Below are positions 49,001 to 61,528 of a DNA stretch of 64,000 bases, in pieces; positions within the stretch are counted from its first letter, which is position 1, and every line of letters begins with the position of its first letter. A program made the position numbers and the translations under genes. Under the pieces are notes generated by a model. The model did not search any database. It was not told the DNA's origin and saw only the letters and a program-made list of their open reading frames with translations. This stretch comes from Colius striatus (Eukaryota; Chordata; Aves; Coliiformes; Coliidae), in assembly GCF_028858725.1 (NCBI RefSeq), contig NC_084759.1:139542671-139606670 (forward strand), written 5' to 3'.

Positions 49001-51969
49001 AATTTACTTTCAAAAGTGATCCTACTGCAGTTTTAACAACATATTTTCTTCCTATTTAAAGTCTTTTCAAGATTCTCCTAACAGTATTTTATCTGTTTGC
49101 AATATTAATTCCTAGGCCACTACAGTCAATTCTTGATGGGGTTGTTCTGCTTTGGTTTTCAGAATAAAGGATCTTAACCAATATAGTTTACATAGTCTGG
49201 ACCAAGAGAATGAATCAATAAGCATCTGTTGCACATTTTTTCTCAACCTGCTTAAGAAATAAGCTTTTCCATTTAACTACATGCAGGGCAATAATTGGCT
49301 CTTTCTTCATGACTTTTTCATTCCAGTCTTAAGTCAACCTACAGATTCCAGAGGAAGACATTCATTCCTGAAAATGAATAGACAGCTGGAAAGCGAAAAT
49401 ATAGGTCAGGTTTTAAAGAGGAATTGTTTTTTAATCCTTTTATTTTCACAAGGAAGTCAGTTTGCTTTTTTTTTCTGCACCCACGAATAGTATATAAGCT
49501 CTTTAAATGGATGAGACTATCAAGAACTCGGTAATGAGTGTTTGCTTTCCATTGAACTTTTGAGAGAGATATTTATGATGCATTCTTTTAAATTCATGAA
49601 CAGAAAAACTGTTTTCTTACTCAAGAACAGTATCCCCATTGAAAAAAAAAAGACATGGTGTTTATCATTCAGCTATCAACTTAATTGCCTTCCATTATGA
49701 AATTGGCTTGAATTTTTGGGTTTCCGCCACAACAGTTTTTAATAGCACAAATGAATTTTTCATAGAACGAGAATGAAAATAAGTTCAAAAATTATGAATT
49801 CAAAGATGCATTTTTCCACTGTGTATTCTTCTGTATTCCTGTTGGAAATCGTCAAGTCATATGTTGTTATTGCTTGTCAGAAGATCCATCCAGATGGGAA
49901 GTCCATCTATTTTATATTAGCAGAGGCTGTAGAAAACCAAAAATAGGGAAGTGGAGACAAACCTGTGATCTGCCAAAACTGAGTGGAGTATGATCAACCT
50001 CAATTGATCACTTGAGAAATTTTACTTCTCCCTGACTTCAGTAGGAGCTCAGGTACCTGTACAGTGATGCTACTGCAGGCCTTATCTCTAATCCACAAAA
50101 CATTTTAGTGATTATTTTCTCCATGGTAGCTGGGAGTAGACAACGTGTCAGGCAATTGCCTTCCTCTCATCTTGGAAATGATGGCCACTTCAGATCCACA
50201 ATTGAGAAATGACACATGGATTGTGTGTGTGGTTGTAGGAATGTAGAGACACAGATTTGGGGTAGTTTCTTTCTCAAAAGTGCTTTCCTCCTTTCCCCTT
50301 GTTCTTTCTCCTTCCCTCTGTTTGAGAACTGTGTGGTTCTTCTAAGCTTGCTCTGAGCCCTTCCTAACTACAAAAACAGAATCTGAGAAGGCAGTAGAAG
50401 AACAAAAGAAGTGTGAGGGCTTTTCTAAAGGTACTGTCTAGTGACGTCACTAAGTATCTGAAAATAAACTCTGCTTTTATGACCTAGAAGAGGTTTTTGA
50501 ACACAAAATGTATAGCCCTTTCAGCATGTCTGATACTAAAGCAGTAGGATCGTTTTCCTCATAGGTATAAAGATAACTTCTGCTGGTACAGAGGGTTTTT
50601 CACTTTGATGAAAATATGCATCAGTCTACCCATTTTAGCTGTGACTAGTTGATGTTTGATTGTATAATAGCTCTTTCATTTTTTAAAAACAAAGACCAAA
50701 AAAATATAAACCAAACTTTGGTGAACTGTTGTATTTTACTATAGGATTTAATATTCATAAAGAGCATTTAGCTACATATTTCACATTGTTTTCTCAGTCT
50801 TTCTCTGCTTCTGAGACCTGAATATTAACACTCACTAAAGTTAGTTTTCAGAGATATTTGGGAGACTTCCTAAAAAGACACATTTTGAGGATGATGTAGG
50901 GTAAAAAAAAAAAAAGCCAAAAAAACCCACAGCTTTGCAATGCTGCTTCTGCTTTTTGAGCATTGGCTTCCTAGTTAGATTTATTGGGGTTTTTTTAATT
51001 ATTTTTTGAACTAGGCAATTTACCGTCCTTTCTTTTAATGCTACAGATTTTCATGATTGTGCTATTGTAAGGCAGTTGTGGACTATGTATTTTTCTATGC
51101 ATTTAAAAACTACTACTTCATTAAATAAAAATTTTTATTCCTCATATATCCCTTATAAAATACAATGATGAAAACAAATGTTACTATTGAATTTCATGTT
51201 CCATATTCCAGAAGAATTAGAAAATAATTGAAAGCTTCACTGGGTTTTTACGGGGTTTTGCATATTCTGGATTGTGTATATTTTAGATATTCTTCTTGAG
51301 GGAGGAGGAAGTTGTCATGAGAAGGAAGAAAACAGATGCTACTATAATCATACAGCATTTAAAAAAAAAAAAAAAGTTAGATTATCCTGAAAATGACCAG
51401 AGTCTGTGCTTTTCTAAATTTCTCTAAAATTTCATTTGAAAGCCAAAGTACTTTAGGAATCTTATAATCTCGGTAAATCAAACCAGTAACCAACATACAT
51501 TAGTAAATGCTGACTTCTTCCAGCCGTACCTGTTGTGTGTGCTTGTCGCTGTCAGGAGATCGTGTGGATGTAATGTCTGATAATAGCTGTATTTTTACTT
51601 AGCTGTCAAATTTGAAAGGATGTATTGATGGTGTGCATGGTTTAAAAGGGGTGGATGTGGATATGTACAGTATATGTCTGACAAGGAAAGCTGGAAATGT
51701 ATGAGTTAATTGTATATTGTTTTGTAGTGGGGTAAATTTTTTATCATGTTGCATATGTACTTTTTTGGTGAAGGAAGTAATTGATATTTGAGACACAGAG
51801 GGATATAAATATTTCAATCTCCTAAAAATAAAAGGAGTCATGTAGGTTCTTTCATGAACTTGTATGTTTATAAGGTTTAAGATGAAGGAATTTATTCATG
51901 AATGTTGAGAAGCAAAGATACCATCAGCAACAACAGCTGCCTAAATCAGTTGAGATAGTAGTGACTTAC
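46084..51969. other. Intergenic stretch
   Basis: About 5.9 kb of AT-rich sequence with poly-A runs (for example 51361-51375). No gene or known repeat recognised. If the minus-strand exon pair is real, this would be its intron. Confidence 0.65.
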
Positions 51970-52203
51970 ATAGGTTTGGTTTAGATCTGCTTTTACTTTT
52001 GAGGGAAGGGAGCTTGTAAACACTTGCACCATTGAAAATAAGTAAAAATCTCTGTAGGTGGTGACACACCTCCTTTCTCTTTGTTTACTAAATCCCATTA
52101 CAAATTCCTGTGTTCCCATTCTTCTATAGCACTGATGGTGTGGCATAGGATTATCGATATAAACTGCAGGAAAAGTTTCAATATTTTGGACGGGCCTTAC
52201 TTT
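51970..52203 (-). CDS. Candidate internal exon of an unknown minus-strand gene
   Basis: On the minus strand an acceptor (CTTTTTCAACATCTCAG) is followed by exactly 78 codons and then a consensus donor, GTAAGT, at 51969-51964. Both edges are phase 0. The translation (KVRPVQNIETFPAVYIDNPM, later QEFVMGFSKQRERR and TTYRDFYLF) is mixed in composition, not low-complexity. No family assigned. Its phase is compatible with the candidate at 45895-46083. Confidence 0.22.
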
Positions 52204-54711
52204 CTGAGATGTTGAAAAAGAGAGCTCTTTCCTTGACAGTGTCAAAGTGGCTTAAACCAACTTAAAAACAGAACAACATCTACCAAGGCTTTTTGTAGAC
52301 TGAAAACCCTTATTATGCTGATAGCATGAGTGGAGCTTCTGGACACTAACGTGACAGTGGCATTATGTAGTTAACGTGGCTGTTGGTTGTTTCTTAAGGC
52401 TTTGTGTTACGGTATTATATTTAGTCAGGCAGCTGAGGGAAGTGTGCCAGGTTAGATGCAAGTGGTGAGTATTAGTGACATTGATGAAAGAATTTTAGTT
52501 TCAAAATCCTCCTTATTTTTATCCCAAATTTTCCCATGAAACTTCCTGTGTCATTTCCTAAGGCACTCTCCTCATTTTTTTCTCTTTTTTTAACATGAAA
52601 ATAGAAATACGAAGAGAATATAGGAAATATCGCTTTTGCCTGTGTCTAGTTGACTGTGCAAACTACACAGTTAAGCGTTACTGTTGCTAGCCCTGCTGTA
52701 TTGTACCAGATTATCTGGGCAGAGAACTTTGTATCTGCACTACCAAGCTCTAATTTGAGACAAATGTGATTAGAGCAAGAAGCTGAAATAATTTAGCAAA
52801 ATAGTTCCTGCGTTTCCCTCTCTCTTTAAAAACTAGCTGTTAATAATCCCCACCTATGCCTTTGTAAATGCAGTCGGATATGGTCTGACCTGGTAGCAGG
52901 GCTGAGCGCAGAGGGAAGGGTAAGATGAGTGCAATTGTGCTAGGGAACTGTAAGCATCGCATTTTGAACAATGTTAGCAGGTGTTTGTCAGCCTTGTCAG
53001 AGACCACCCTCTGCCCTCAAATCCAGCCTAGTTAAACAGATGATAAACCAAAGCTTGTTTTGAAATGCTTACCAAAGCAAGTCTAATCAGTTCTAGATCT
53101 GATCAGAGAATTTTATTTTCCCCTTACTATTCAGCAGACTTTAATAATGCTATCATCAATCCCTCATGAAAATATTTGGCTTAAAGTCTGTGGTGTGGCA
53201 TTGGTTGTTTGGTTTTGTGGATGTTTGAGTTTATTCCCCCCTCTCTTTACCGTTTGGTGCCATTTGAGTACAGTATGTTGTTTAAAAAGTCTGAAAATGT
53301 TGATTGGGTGATCTGTCTCTTTCAGACCAGTCAGTGATGAAATTTCTGCTGTACTATTTTATTGTGACATTACCTGACTAGATAAAGCCATTTTCTCTCT
53401 GAGAAGGGAATGAAGCTGGCAGTGTCTACATAAATCGTGCTACTCGTTTGTTGCTGAGACAGGGGTTCCCAAAGGGAAATCCTCTGGGACACGTGCCTCC
53501 TCAACAGAAAAACAAACAGAGGCACAGCCTACTTCTGAAGGATGGGGCTGTTCAATTTTATAATGGTGCTGTTATTACAATAAACATTTGTGCTCCAACT
53601 ATTGCAGTTTAGCAGATATCCCCATGGCTATTAAAAAATAAAGGGTACATGAGAGGAATACACTCCTGCTCCTGCCTTTCTCCAAAGCATTTGACATCAC
53701 CTTTAGACTCCCAATTCCAGGTAATGACTGGATATCTTAAAATAACATAGTGCAGGATCGTTCATGCCCAAATTGCTATAGTGTCTAGCCTATTTGAAAA
53801 CTCTTGTCCTATATTAGTGTAGCAGCTGTCAGATCCATTTGTGAAAGCACTAGTTTTTAATAGCTCTTTATTTTGTAGATATTTTATTTTATAGATTCTA
53901 ATGTGCTTCATGAAAGGAAGGTAAAATTCTTGTCCTTGTTTTGCAGATGGAGGACTGCAAACTTTAGAGATAAACTGAACGGGGGAGCTGGACAGGATTT
54001 CTGGCAAAAACTCTTTTTTGTCAGGAAACATTGATTCATTAAAGCCCTTTTGCAGAAGCATATGCTTTGATGAAACTCCTGGCATGAAGTTTTCCTGAAG
54101 TCTGGAAGAGAATTTAAAGGCAGAATTTCTGTGCTGGTAGAAAAGTGAAGGTGGACCTTCTGCTGTGGCTGCACAGGGACACGTGTCACCCATCTGGTCC
54201 CTGCCTCTCCTGTGGAAGCTGAGATGGCCTCCACAGTAGCATTGGACATGGCTGGCTCCATGCTGGGCACAGATGAGCCAAAAGCTTCCCTGTTTTGTGC
54301 TCTCACTAGGCAAATACCTGGAATAACTTTGTGGAAAAATGCAAAGCAGTATAGAGCAGCGTAAAGCTGTATAGAGTAAAGAGCTAGAACTCAGAAGAAT
54401 TAGTTTGCGCTGGACCAAGAAGACATTTTACTCAGTCCTATTAGTAGTTACTGAAAAGCAACTACTGACAGCATCCTAAAAATCAATAACTGTGTATATA
54501 CAGTATTTCTGGTGAGGCTTCATGGATATCCTTAGTGCTGTTCTGAGCCTTGAGAAAGTAGCTATTACTTGTCTGATGGAGCCCTTCATCTGCAATGAAC
54601 AGCCACAACTTTAACAATAATATTCTGCACCTTTTTAGCACCTGGTACACAACCCAAAACTCTTTTACAGAGCCTGCATGAAACAACCTGATGTGCCTGA
54701 ACAGTGGGTAG

Positions 54712-54870
54712 GTTAGTCAGTCTTTTTACAAGTGGGGGAACTGAAGATCTGAAAGACTAGGTGATGTGCCAATGGTCACACAGGAGGTCTGTTGTTCATT
54801 GGAGACTAAGAACAGAACTGTCGGCTCCTTCAGCATGCAGAGTGTGTTCATCTGTGCTTTAGCATTACAC
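54712..54870 (-). mobile_element. MIR-type ancient SINE, minus orientation, probable
   Basis: TTTTTACAAGTGGGGGAACT, then GTGATGTGCCAATGGTCACA, CAGGAGGTC and AGAACAGAACTG match the reverse complement of MIR (TTTTACAGATGAGGAAACTG, AAGTGACTTGCCCAAGGTCA, CACAGC, GAACCC). The order and spacing fit over about 100 bases. Confidence 0.68.
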
Positions 54871-55029
54871 TTCAGGTCTCCTGATGCTCTGTTCCCTGCC
54901 TTGCACACATCCCCACCTAGAGGATCAGTACTCTGGGAAGAAATTAAAATATAACAAAAATGCTACTTTCTATATTAAAGTGGGGTTTTTAAAGACAGGT
55001 TTTGGAGGGGTTTTTCTTCTTTTTTTTAA

Positions 55030-55043
55030 TGTGTGTGTGTGTG
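55030..55043 (+). repeat. (TG)7 microsatellite
   Basis: A short TG run after a T-rich tract. Confidence 0.85.
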
Positions 55044-58000
55044 CCCACTTTGTTTTCCAGTTCTATCCAAAATACTGAGAACTATGTAGTCGTCTGATTA
55101 GTGTCTTCTGGGGTATTTTCCCCTTTGATAAAGTGCTGCTGGCTGTTCTGTACCTGCTACTTGATATCCTTCCCCCTCTCATATATATCTACCTATATCA
55201 TATAGAAAGGATCAAACAGTTTTGATTTTTCCCAATGATACTGAGAAATGCAATATTTATCACAGGTTACTCACAGAGAAGAAGAAAGGAGAATCTAAGA
55301 GCATTCCCTTCAGCTGTGTTTCTGTCAAGGCATGGTGTGTGTCCCAGTCCACCTCTGTTTTGCTCAGTGTGTTAGTTCTGCTCACTACAAGGTGTAGTGC
55401 AGCAAGACTGATAAAGTTGGTTGCCCACTGGCCATTCAAAGGAGGAAAAACAACCAAAGCTGGTTGTTAGTTATCCCCACTAAAGTGCTAAACAAATCTC
55501 CCAGCAGCTAAACTCCCTTCCCTTTTTATTACTTACTGTACCTTGTAAATCAAATATTTATTAACTGAAAACAGCTTTGCTCACTGACTGATCTTGCAAA
55601 CATGGGACAAATTCACCACAGCTGGCTAGTAGTCAATTGCTTATTCAGTCTGCTAAAGGAAATCAGACTGGTGGAAAGACAAACTATGTGATGATTTTTT
55701 TTCTTCCCCTCCCTGCCTAACTTCCCAGGAACAAACCGCTAACAACACTACTTTGTCTGACATATTTACCTTTCATGAAAATGAACATGTCTGAATGAGG
55801 TCACTACTACTCCTTTGAAGATGACTTTATTTTTATCATGCTTTTGTCAAAAACAGAGCTGTAGTGGTTTGAAAATGCAGGAGTAGACACAGATATTGTT
55901 TCAATTAGCATATCAGGTCTGTCACGTGGTGAAATGAAAAGATCCTTTAAGCGCCTGCTTCTGTGATTGCAGACTGATCATCTTTACCGTCTTCTGGCTT
56001 CATGTTAATCCATGGCAGTGCTCAATAGTCCAGCTGTAGCAAGCTGAAACCCTTGGATGTTGAGGAAATGACAAGATGCAAAGAAAAAAAACTAACTTCA
56101 CACTCCCTTTCTTTTTCTCTGGAGCGCTGCTGGTAAACTTGAAAGATCTTTACATCGTTCAAGGATTTGCATTTGGTTGCTATAATGACAGTGATCTGCT
56201 GGCCGTTGTCTAATAAATATCCCTGGGGAGCAGGGAATGACAGTTGAGTTAAGCTCCTTCACTGAAAGGGAAGCAATAGAACACGTGCAGATTGCAGGCA
56301 TTTAAGAGTGACTCTACAAGTTGTTCGTGGATACTGTTCCTTCGCTAATGCCAGGGTCACCTTCTGCAAGCACAAGCCTCGCAATAAATTCACACAGCAG
56401 GCTGGGTATTGTCAGTGAGTCGCTTCTCAGTGACTCATTTTGTGTCTGCGGGTCCACGCCTCATGCTCTGAAGTTTTGCTCAGCAACTCTGTGCTGATGC
56501 TTGTGTCAGGTGTGGTTGCATTGATTTTGCTGGTTATTGCCACAAGGACTTCAAATTTTATTAACATGTTGTATAATTATCTCTGTTCCCTCTCTAGGAC
56601 TAATTTAACAAGATATATAGCTGTACACAATTCACAGCTGCACTTTCACCCAGCCTAAAGTAGTAGCCAGCTCCTGGGCGTGTGTTTTGCTTCCCCTCAG
56701 CATGCATGAGTTGCTCATCCTCCTCCACCAGGTGCCAGTGCCTTGGTAAATCCCACAACACAGCATTCTGGAGGACACTGGGGACTGGATGCGGGTCCTA
56801 GCACTTCTGCTAGACTTTGTGCGTTTTACTAGCTCTTGGAATCTGTATGTCTATGCAGTAAGCTTGATCTCAGGAGTACTGGTCTGCAGGACTGCAATAC
56901 GGAGCTCCTCAGTTGGTGGGACCAGGCTGTGTGGCAGGAGTGGTGGCAGCCTGCTTCATGGGTCATGACTACTTTCATGTCCTTCAGCTGCAAGGGCTCT
57001 TAGGCTAGCCACATTTGTTTTTTTCAAAGGTTCAAAACCATAATCACATCTGGGTCTTCTAATCCGTCCCCTTGTGAATTATTGCTAATATTTTCTCTTT
57101 TTCATTTTTATACCTTTGGATAGTTGAAGATGGATATACTCTGTCTTTAATCACTTTGCCAAGCTGGAAATATTTATATGTTAAAGAATCTACATTTTAT
57201 ATTTGTGACAAGATGCATGAGCATTACTGAGCAAGCAGCAACTGCCAGACCCACAAATCTCTGTGGTTTTTTACATCTACCAAGCTAGGACAATATATTT
57301 TATAGCATGTATTAACAAGATGATCATTTGAGACTACTCATTTAGACAATAAAATAGCCACCAAGTTACTGTTGCCTTTTTAATTATTTATTTTAATGTG
57401 TGTTAACTGTTGTCTTGAAAGATCCCTGAATGCATAGTAAGAGGGGAGTAGGGAAAGGCAAGAAATCAATTGAAAGCTGCTTGGTTTGTCTGTAATAGGC
57501 AATACAGTGGGTGTGCCATTAAAAGACACTTTAAGATTTACATAATATTGTTCTGACCTTCAGTAATTAATGACTTTGTAAAACTATTTGATGTGACACT
57601 GTCCCTGGTTCCATCGTAGGCTTGTCTATCCATGAAAGCTACTTTGACTGATGAAGACACAGATATAAATCACAAGCACTAGTTTGAATTTTCCTATGTG
57701 CAAAAGGTCTTCACTATGAAGAATACTTTTCTACTTAGTTTAATCAAGGAAACAAGGAAATGAAATAGTTTCTTCCTCTCTGCAAGCACCTGTGCAGAGG
57801 ACACTATAAGATTTGGCAAGGAGAGTCAACATTTTTCTTCTAGCTGAATTGTCTACATGTTCCTCACAATCTCCTAGGCTTCACTTTCAGGTGATCCGGG
57901 TCTTTCTGTTGTATGGGGTGCTGTCTAGAGGATAACACACCTGGAACTCGGTAGTACCTTCATGTGAGGGAGCCATTACAAATATCCACCATTTACTGAG

Positions 58001-58344
58001 TTACTGGTTAACTGTGACAGGATGAATGCAGCCTGCTGCACAGTCCCAGTTCCTGCCCTGTCCGCTGAAGGATATTTGTCTTGCTGCAGGTAACTAATGA
58101 ATGAGGATGTGATGGCTATCATGTTGTGCATAACGCAAACACCAAAAGGTCAAAATGTTAAATGTATTTGTTTCTTTTCTAGGTGAGAGTATGTTTGTTC
58201 TTCTCTGCAATTATGAGATTTCAGATCTCTTTCCACACTGCGCCAAGACATCTGCCAGTGACTGAGAAAATTTTCTGATGAAAAACTTGGACTCAAAAAT
58301 GTGTCTTACGTTCACACCATTTTGACACTTACCTAGAAGTAACA

Positions 58345-58492
58345 GCAACAGGCTGCCCATGGAAGTGGTGGAGTCACTGGACCTGGAAGTATTTAAAAGA
58401 CACGTAGGACTTAGTGGTGGATGTGGCAGCGCTGGGTTAACAGCTGGACTGTTTTAAAGGTCTTTTCCAATCTAAAGCATTCTGTAATTCAA
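58345..58492 (+). mobile_element. CR1 LINE 3' end
   Basis: CAGGCTGCCCATGGAAGTGG, then GTGGAGTCACTGGACCTGGA, TATTTAAAAGACACGTAG, a GTTAACAGCTGGACTG block and AAAGGTCTTTTCCAATC match the 3' end of a CR1 subfamily in plus orientation. The end is GCATTCTGTAATTC, a worn form of the ATTCTATGATTC terminal repeat. Confidence 0.88.
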
Positions 58493-59279
58493 GGTGTGGT
58501 TTCAAATCCTATTTTACCTGTTCCAGACTAGATATTTAGTTCTTGATAACTACAGAAATTGGAACATTCTTATACAAACTTTTCTGGTTGCCATAAAGTG
58601 ATACTTTGTCAATTACAAAAAAAAAGAAGAAAAAAAGAGAAAATAACTCCTTGCATTGTGTATCATTTATTGTACTGAATTTATGATTTCTGGGAGCAGT
58701 CTCTGTACACTGTTAAACCAGGTATCATCTCTAAGTTCAATGCTCATTTACTTTCTGCATTCTGTTAGTTATTCTGAAACTGCATTTTATTCTTTAAAGT
58801 TTAGAGTTTCTAGGCTGGTGGTTGGTGGGTTTTTTTAATTTACCTTAAACTGGTCCTGGTGTTAGGATCTCTGGGTCCTAACATTTCTAATGTTTTGCAT
58901 AAAAGGAAGTCGATTGAAGCAGAGGCAACCTAATTGTTTTAGTTAAGTAATAGGATGCATGAAAAATGAATTGGTGGTTGAATTTTTCCATTTCAGCCAG
59001 TCCTTTCACCATATCATAAGACTACACAATTTATTCTTTCAAACTCTTTTTTTTTTCACTGAATATATTTATTAAAAGGCCAAGCTACGTCCAGTTTACA
59101 CCTGATTAACTACAAGGAATTAATCTCATTTGCTGTCTTTAAATATGGGGGTGCATTTTGCCCAGAGACTGGGGGAGAGGGGCAGGCGGGCACAGTGTCA
59201 AGAGGGCTCTCGCTTGTATAGCACCTTACAAGAGAGGAGAAACACTTCATCTGGGTGTCAAAACCAGGTCAGCAAAAGC
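58493..59279. other. Intergenic stretch
   Basis: A purine-rich run lies near 58617-58645 and a T-rich run near 59048-59057. No gene or interspersed repeat recognised. Confidence 0.65.
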
Positions 59280-60030
59280 AAGCCTTTCCTCCTAATTGGT
59301 TTCTAAGCGTTATTCATTCCTCTTGTCACCAGATCCACTCACACCTCTGGGAGCACAGAGTGCTGCAGCATTCCTGAATATGGCCTCATCGGGTTTCTTT
59401 GCACACTGTCACAGTCCGTGGTGTGTGGCAACTGCTTCAGAGCAGCATGTGTCCTTGATGCAGTTGCAGGGGTTTGTGTGCCGGGTTTGTGAGGGAGCTG
59501 CAGCTCCTGAAGGTGTGAGTAGCTTCGGGGAGGCTGAGCATGAAACATCTGCAGCGGTGGAGGGTGCTCAGGAGAGCAGGGAGCTAAGCTGGGTGGTCCT
59601 TTCTGCTCCCCAGTCCTTTCTGGTAACCTCATTATCAGGAGAGCTGGCCACAGCCATTTGGGCTGTGAGTTCCTGGTCAGTGTCATTGCTTCAGTCACAG
59701 AGAGCAGAGCTGACCTCACAACCTGCAGTGGCACGCTGTGTCTCATGTGGGCAGGTGATGCAGTGGCTGAGTGACCTGATCCAGCTGAAAACTAGCCTTG
59801 GAATGCGGTGGGAAATGGTTGCTTTAAATGTGGTTGCTTTAAGGACACCACATCAGACTGGTGTCCTTCCAGGAGGGGACAAGATGGGATAGGGGGAAGA
59901 GTGACAGCTTGGCAAAAGGAGCATTGTACCTCTGACAGCTTAGAGATGTATGGGAAACAAGGTTGGCAAAAGGCAGCATTAGGTGTTCCCGCTGCCAGCT
60001 CAATGGTGTCCAGTCATGTGCGTTAGTTTA
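59280..60030. other. GC-richer block with long frames on both strands
   Basis: Base composition rises clearly above the surroundings. A 198-codon plus-strand frame (59296-59892) and a 135-codon minus-strand frame (59339-59746) overlap, and the block ends with a perfect hairpin. No protein family or repeat family recognised. I do not call it a gene. Confidence 0.5.
59841..59868. repeat. Perfect 10-bp inverted repeat (hairpin)
   Basis: AAGGACACCA (59841-59850) and its exact reverse complement TGGTGTCCTT (59859-59868) flank an 8-base loop, CATCAGAC. It lies in the GC-richer block at 59.3-60.0 kb. Confidence 0.85.
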
Positions 60031-61227
60031 ACAAAGACAGAAAGTAATGGATTAGCTGTACCAGAGCAAATGTTTTATCGGCAAGTAACCATTTACAACC
60101 TACTGTGCGCTTTCACTCGGAACTTTCCTGCTAATTTTCCTGACAAACCACTGTCCTAGCACCACCTAGTGTCCAGCCTGGCGATACAGCTGTCCTTAGC
60201 TGGGGAACACAGTCAGACAGGGAAAAAAGGAAAATAAAATTCAGAGGATGTCTTTTAGGTTTGATTATTTTGTTGGGGTTTTATTTAAGCTACCATAGAT
60301 TCCTCCAAACAAAATATTGCTTTTATTTCAAAATCCTGCCATCTTCTTAGCAAGATTGTCTTCTCTTAGGTGTCTGAAATCTCTCTGGATTGAAAAAGGT
60401 ACCAAGCAGGCATCAGGCTTTCTCGATAGGGATGTGGAAATCCTTGCTTTCAGTAAGAGTATCTTAGCTGAATGCGTGAGGAGAGCAGAGGTATCAAGAA
60501 TAGACTTAATGAAAAATGCAGGTTCTTAAATGTTGATGGCGAGGCAAGACAGCGGTTAAAATTCTACTGCTTAAGATCACTGGATTATTTCCAAGAGGAT
60601 GAAGCAATGGAGAGCGGAGTGTGCTGCAAAGAACAGCAAAATGAGACCATGGTGTGCCTGGCAGTATGAGCTGGCGTGGAAAGCTACAGAAATTATGGCA
60701 AAGTGTCCTATTTCTCATGAAGTCAGACACACAGCAGGAATGTTGGCACTCCTGATTCCAGTCTCTGAGCAGCGTGTATCATCATAGATTATTGCCAAAC
60801 ATCGAGTTTATTAGCATTATAGAGGCAGGAAGGTGCATTTGTATCCCTTCTGTCACATTACATCTATGTGGTTAAGTTTTGCCATTTTTAAAGTGGAGCA
60901 AATTCATTATCATCTATACAGAAATTACTAAAATCTGACAGTCACGTGTCTTCTGGGGGTAAAAAATTGCTTTGGGTAAACTTTCTCAAATTTTCAGTAG
61001 TTGACTAAGGTGTGCCATTCCCTGGCATCTAGCATTAGTTTGAGGCAACAGAAATACTTTTGACCAATGCATCTTAAGATCCACTGTTTGTGTGTCACTG
61101 TAAACATCAAAGCTGTCTGTTCATGCTCTTGGCTGTGGATAGCCCTAGCTGCTTATATGATGATTTGTCAAAGCCATGAAGACCCTAGCTACAGCCCTGA
61201 CCCCTGCTCTGAGAATTGCTCCATTGA
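60031..61227. other. Intergenic stretch
   Basis: Unique-looking sequence up to the CR1 element. Short overlapping frames at 60317-60787 lack splice or homology support. Confidence 0.65.
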
Positions 61228-61528
61228 GGATGGAACCAGACTCTTCTCAATGCTGGCCAACGATAGGACAAGGGGCAATGGATATACACTGGAACAGAAG
61301 AAGTTCAAAAGAAATACAAGGAAGAATTTCTTCACTGTGAGGGTGATGGGGCACTGGAACGGGCTGCCCAGATGGGTTGTTGAACCTCCTTCTCTGGAGA
61401 CATTCAAAACCCACCTAGTCAAGTTCCTGTGTGACCTATTCTAGGTGGTCCCGCTCTGGCAGGGGGGTTGGACTAGATGATCTTCCGAGATCCCTTTCAA
61501 CCCTTAAGATTCTGTGATTCTATGATTC
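61228..61528 (+). mobile_element. CR1 LINE 3' end with terminal octamer repeat
   Basis: Typical CR1 sequence: GAGGATGGAACCAGACTCTT, GGACAAGGGGCAATGG, GGCACTGGAACGGGCTGCCC, TTCCTGTGTGACC, GGCAGGGGGGTTGGACTAGA and finally GATTCTGTGATTCTATGATTC. The terminal short tandem repeat is intact, so the 3' end is complete while the 5' part is truncated. The open frame that crosses it (61067-61444) is not a host gene. Confidence 0.92.

Larger units (their letters stand above)
52204..58344. other. Intergenic stretch
   Basis: Contains long minus-strand frames at 53762-54418, judged non-coding, a MIR-like SINE (54712-54870) and a (TG)7 run. A TGAGTC/TGACTCA pair lies at 56416-56437. Otherwise nothing recognised. 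Confidence 0.65.

Noticed and set aside
53762..54418. Longest minus-strand open frame (218 codons) with an overlapping 132-codon frame
   Set aside because: Two different frames are open over the same bases, which points to stop-poor composition. No family similarity or convincing splice boundaries were seen, and the low-coordinate end contains several AATAAA-like A/T runs.
61067..61444. 125-codon plus-strand open frame
   Set aside because: Most of it lies in the CR1 3' end starting near 61228, so it is repeat sequence and not a host gene.
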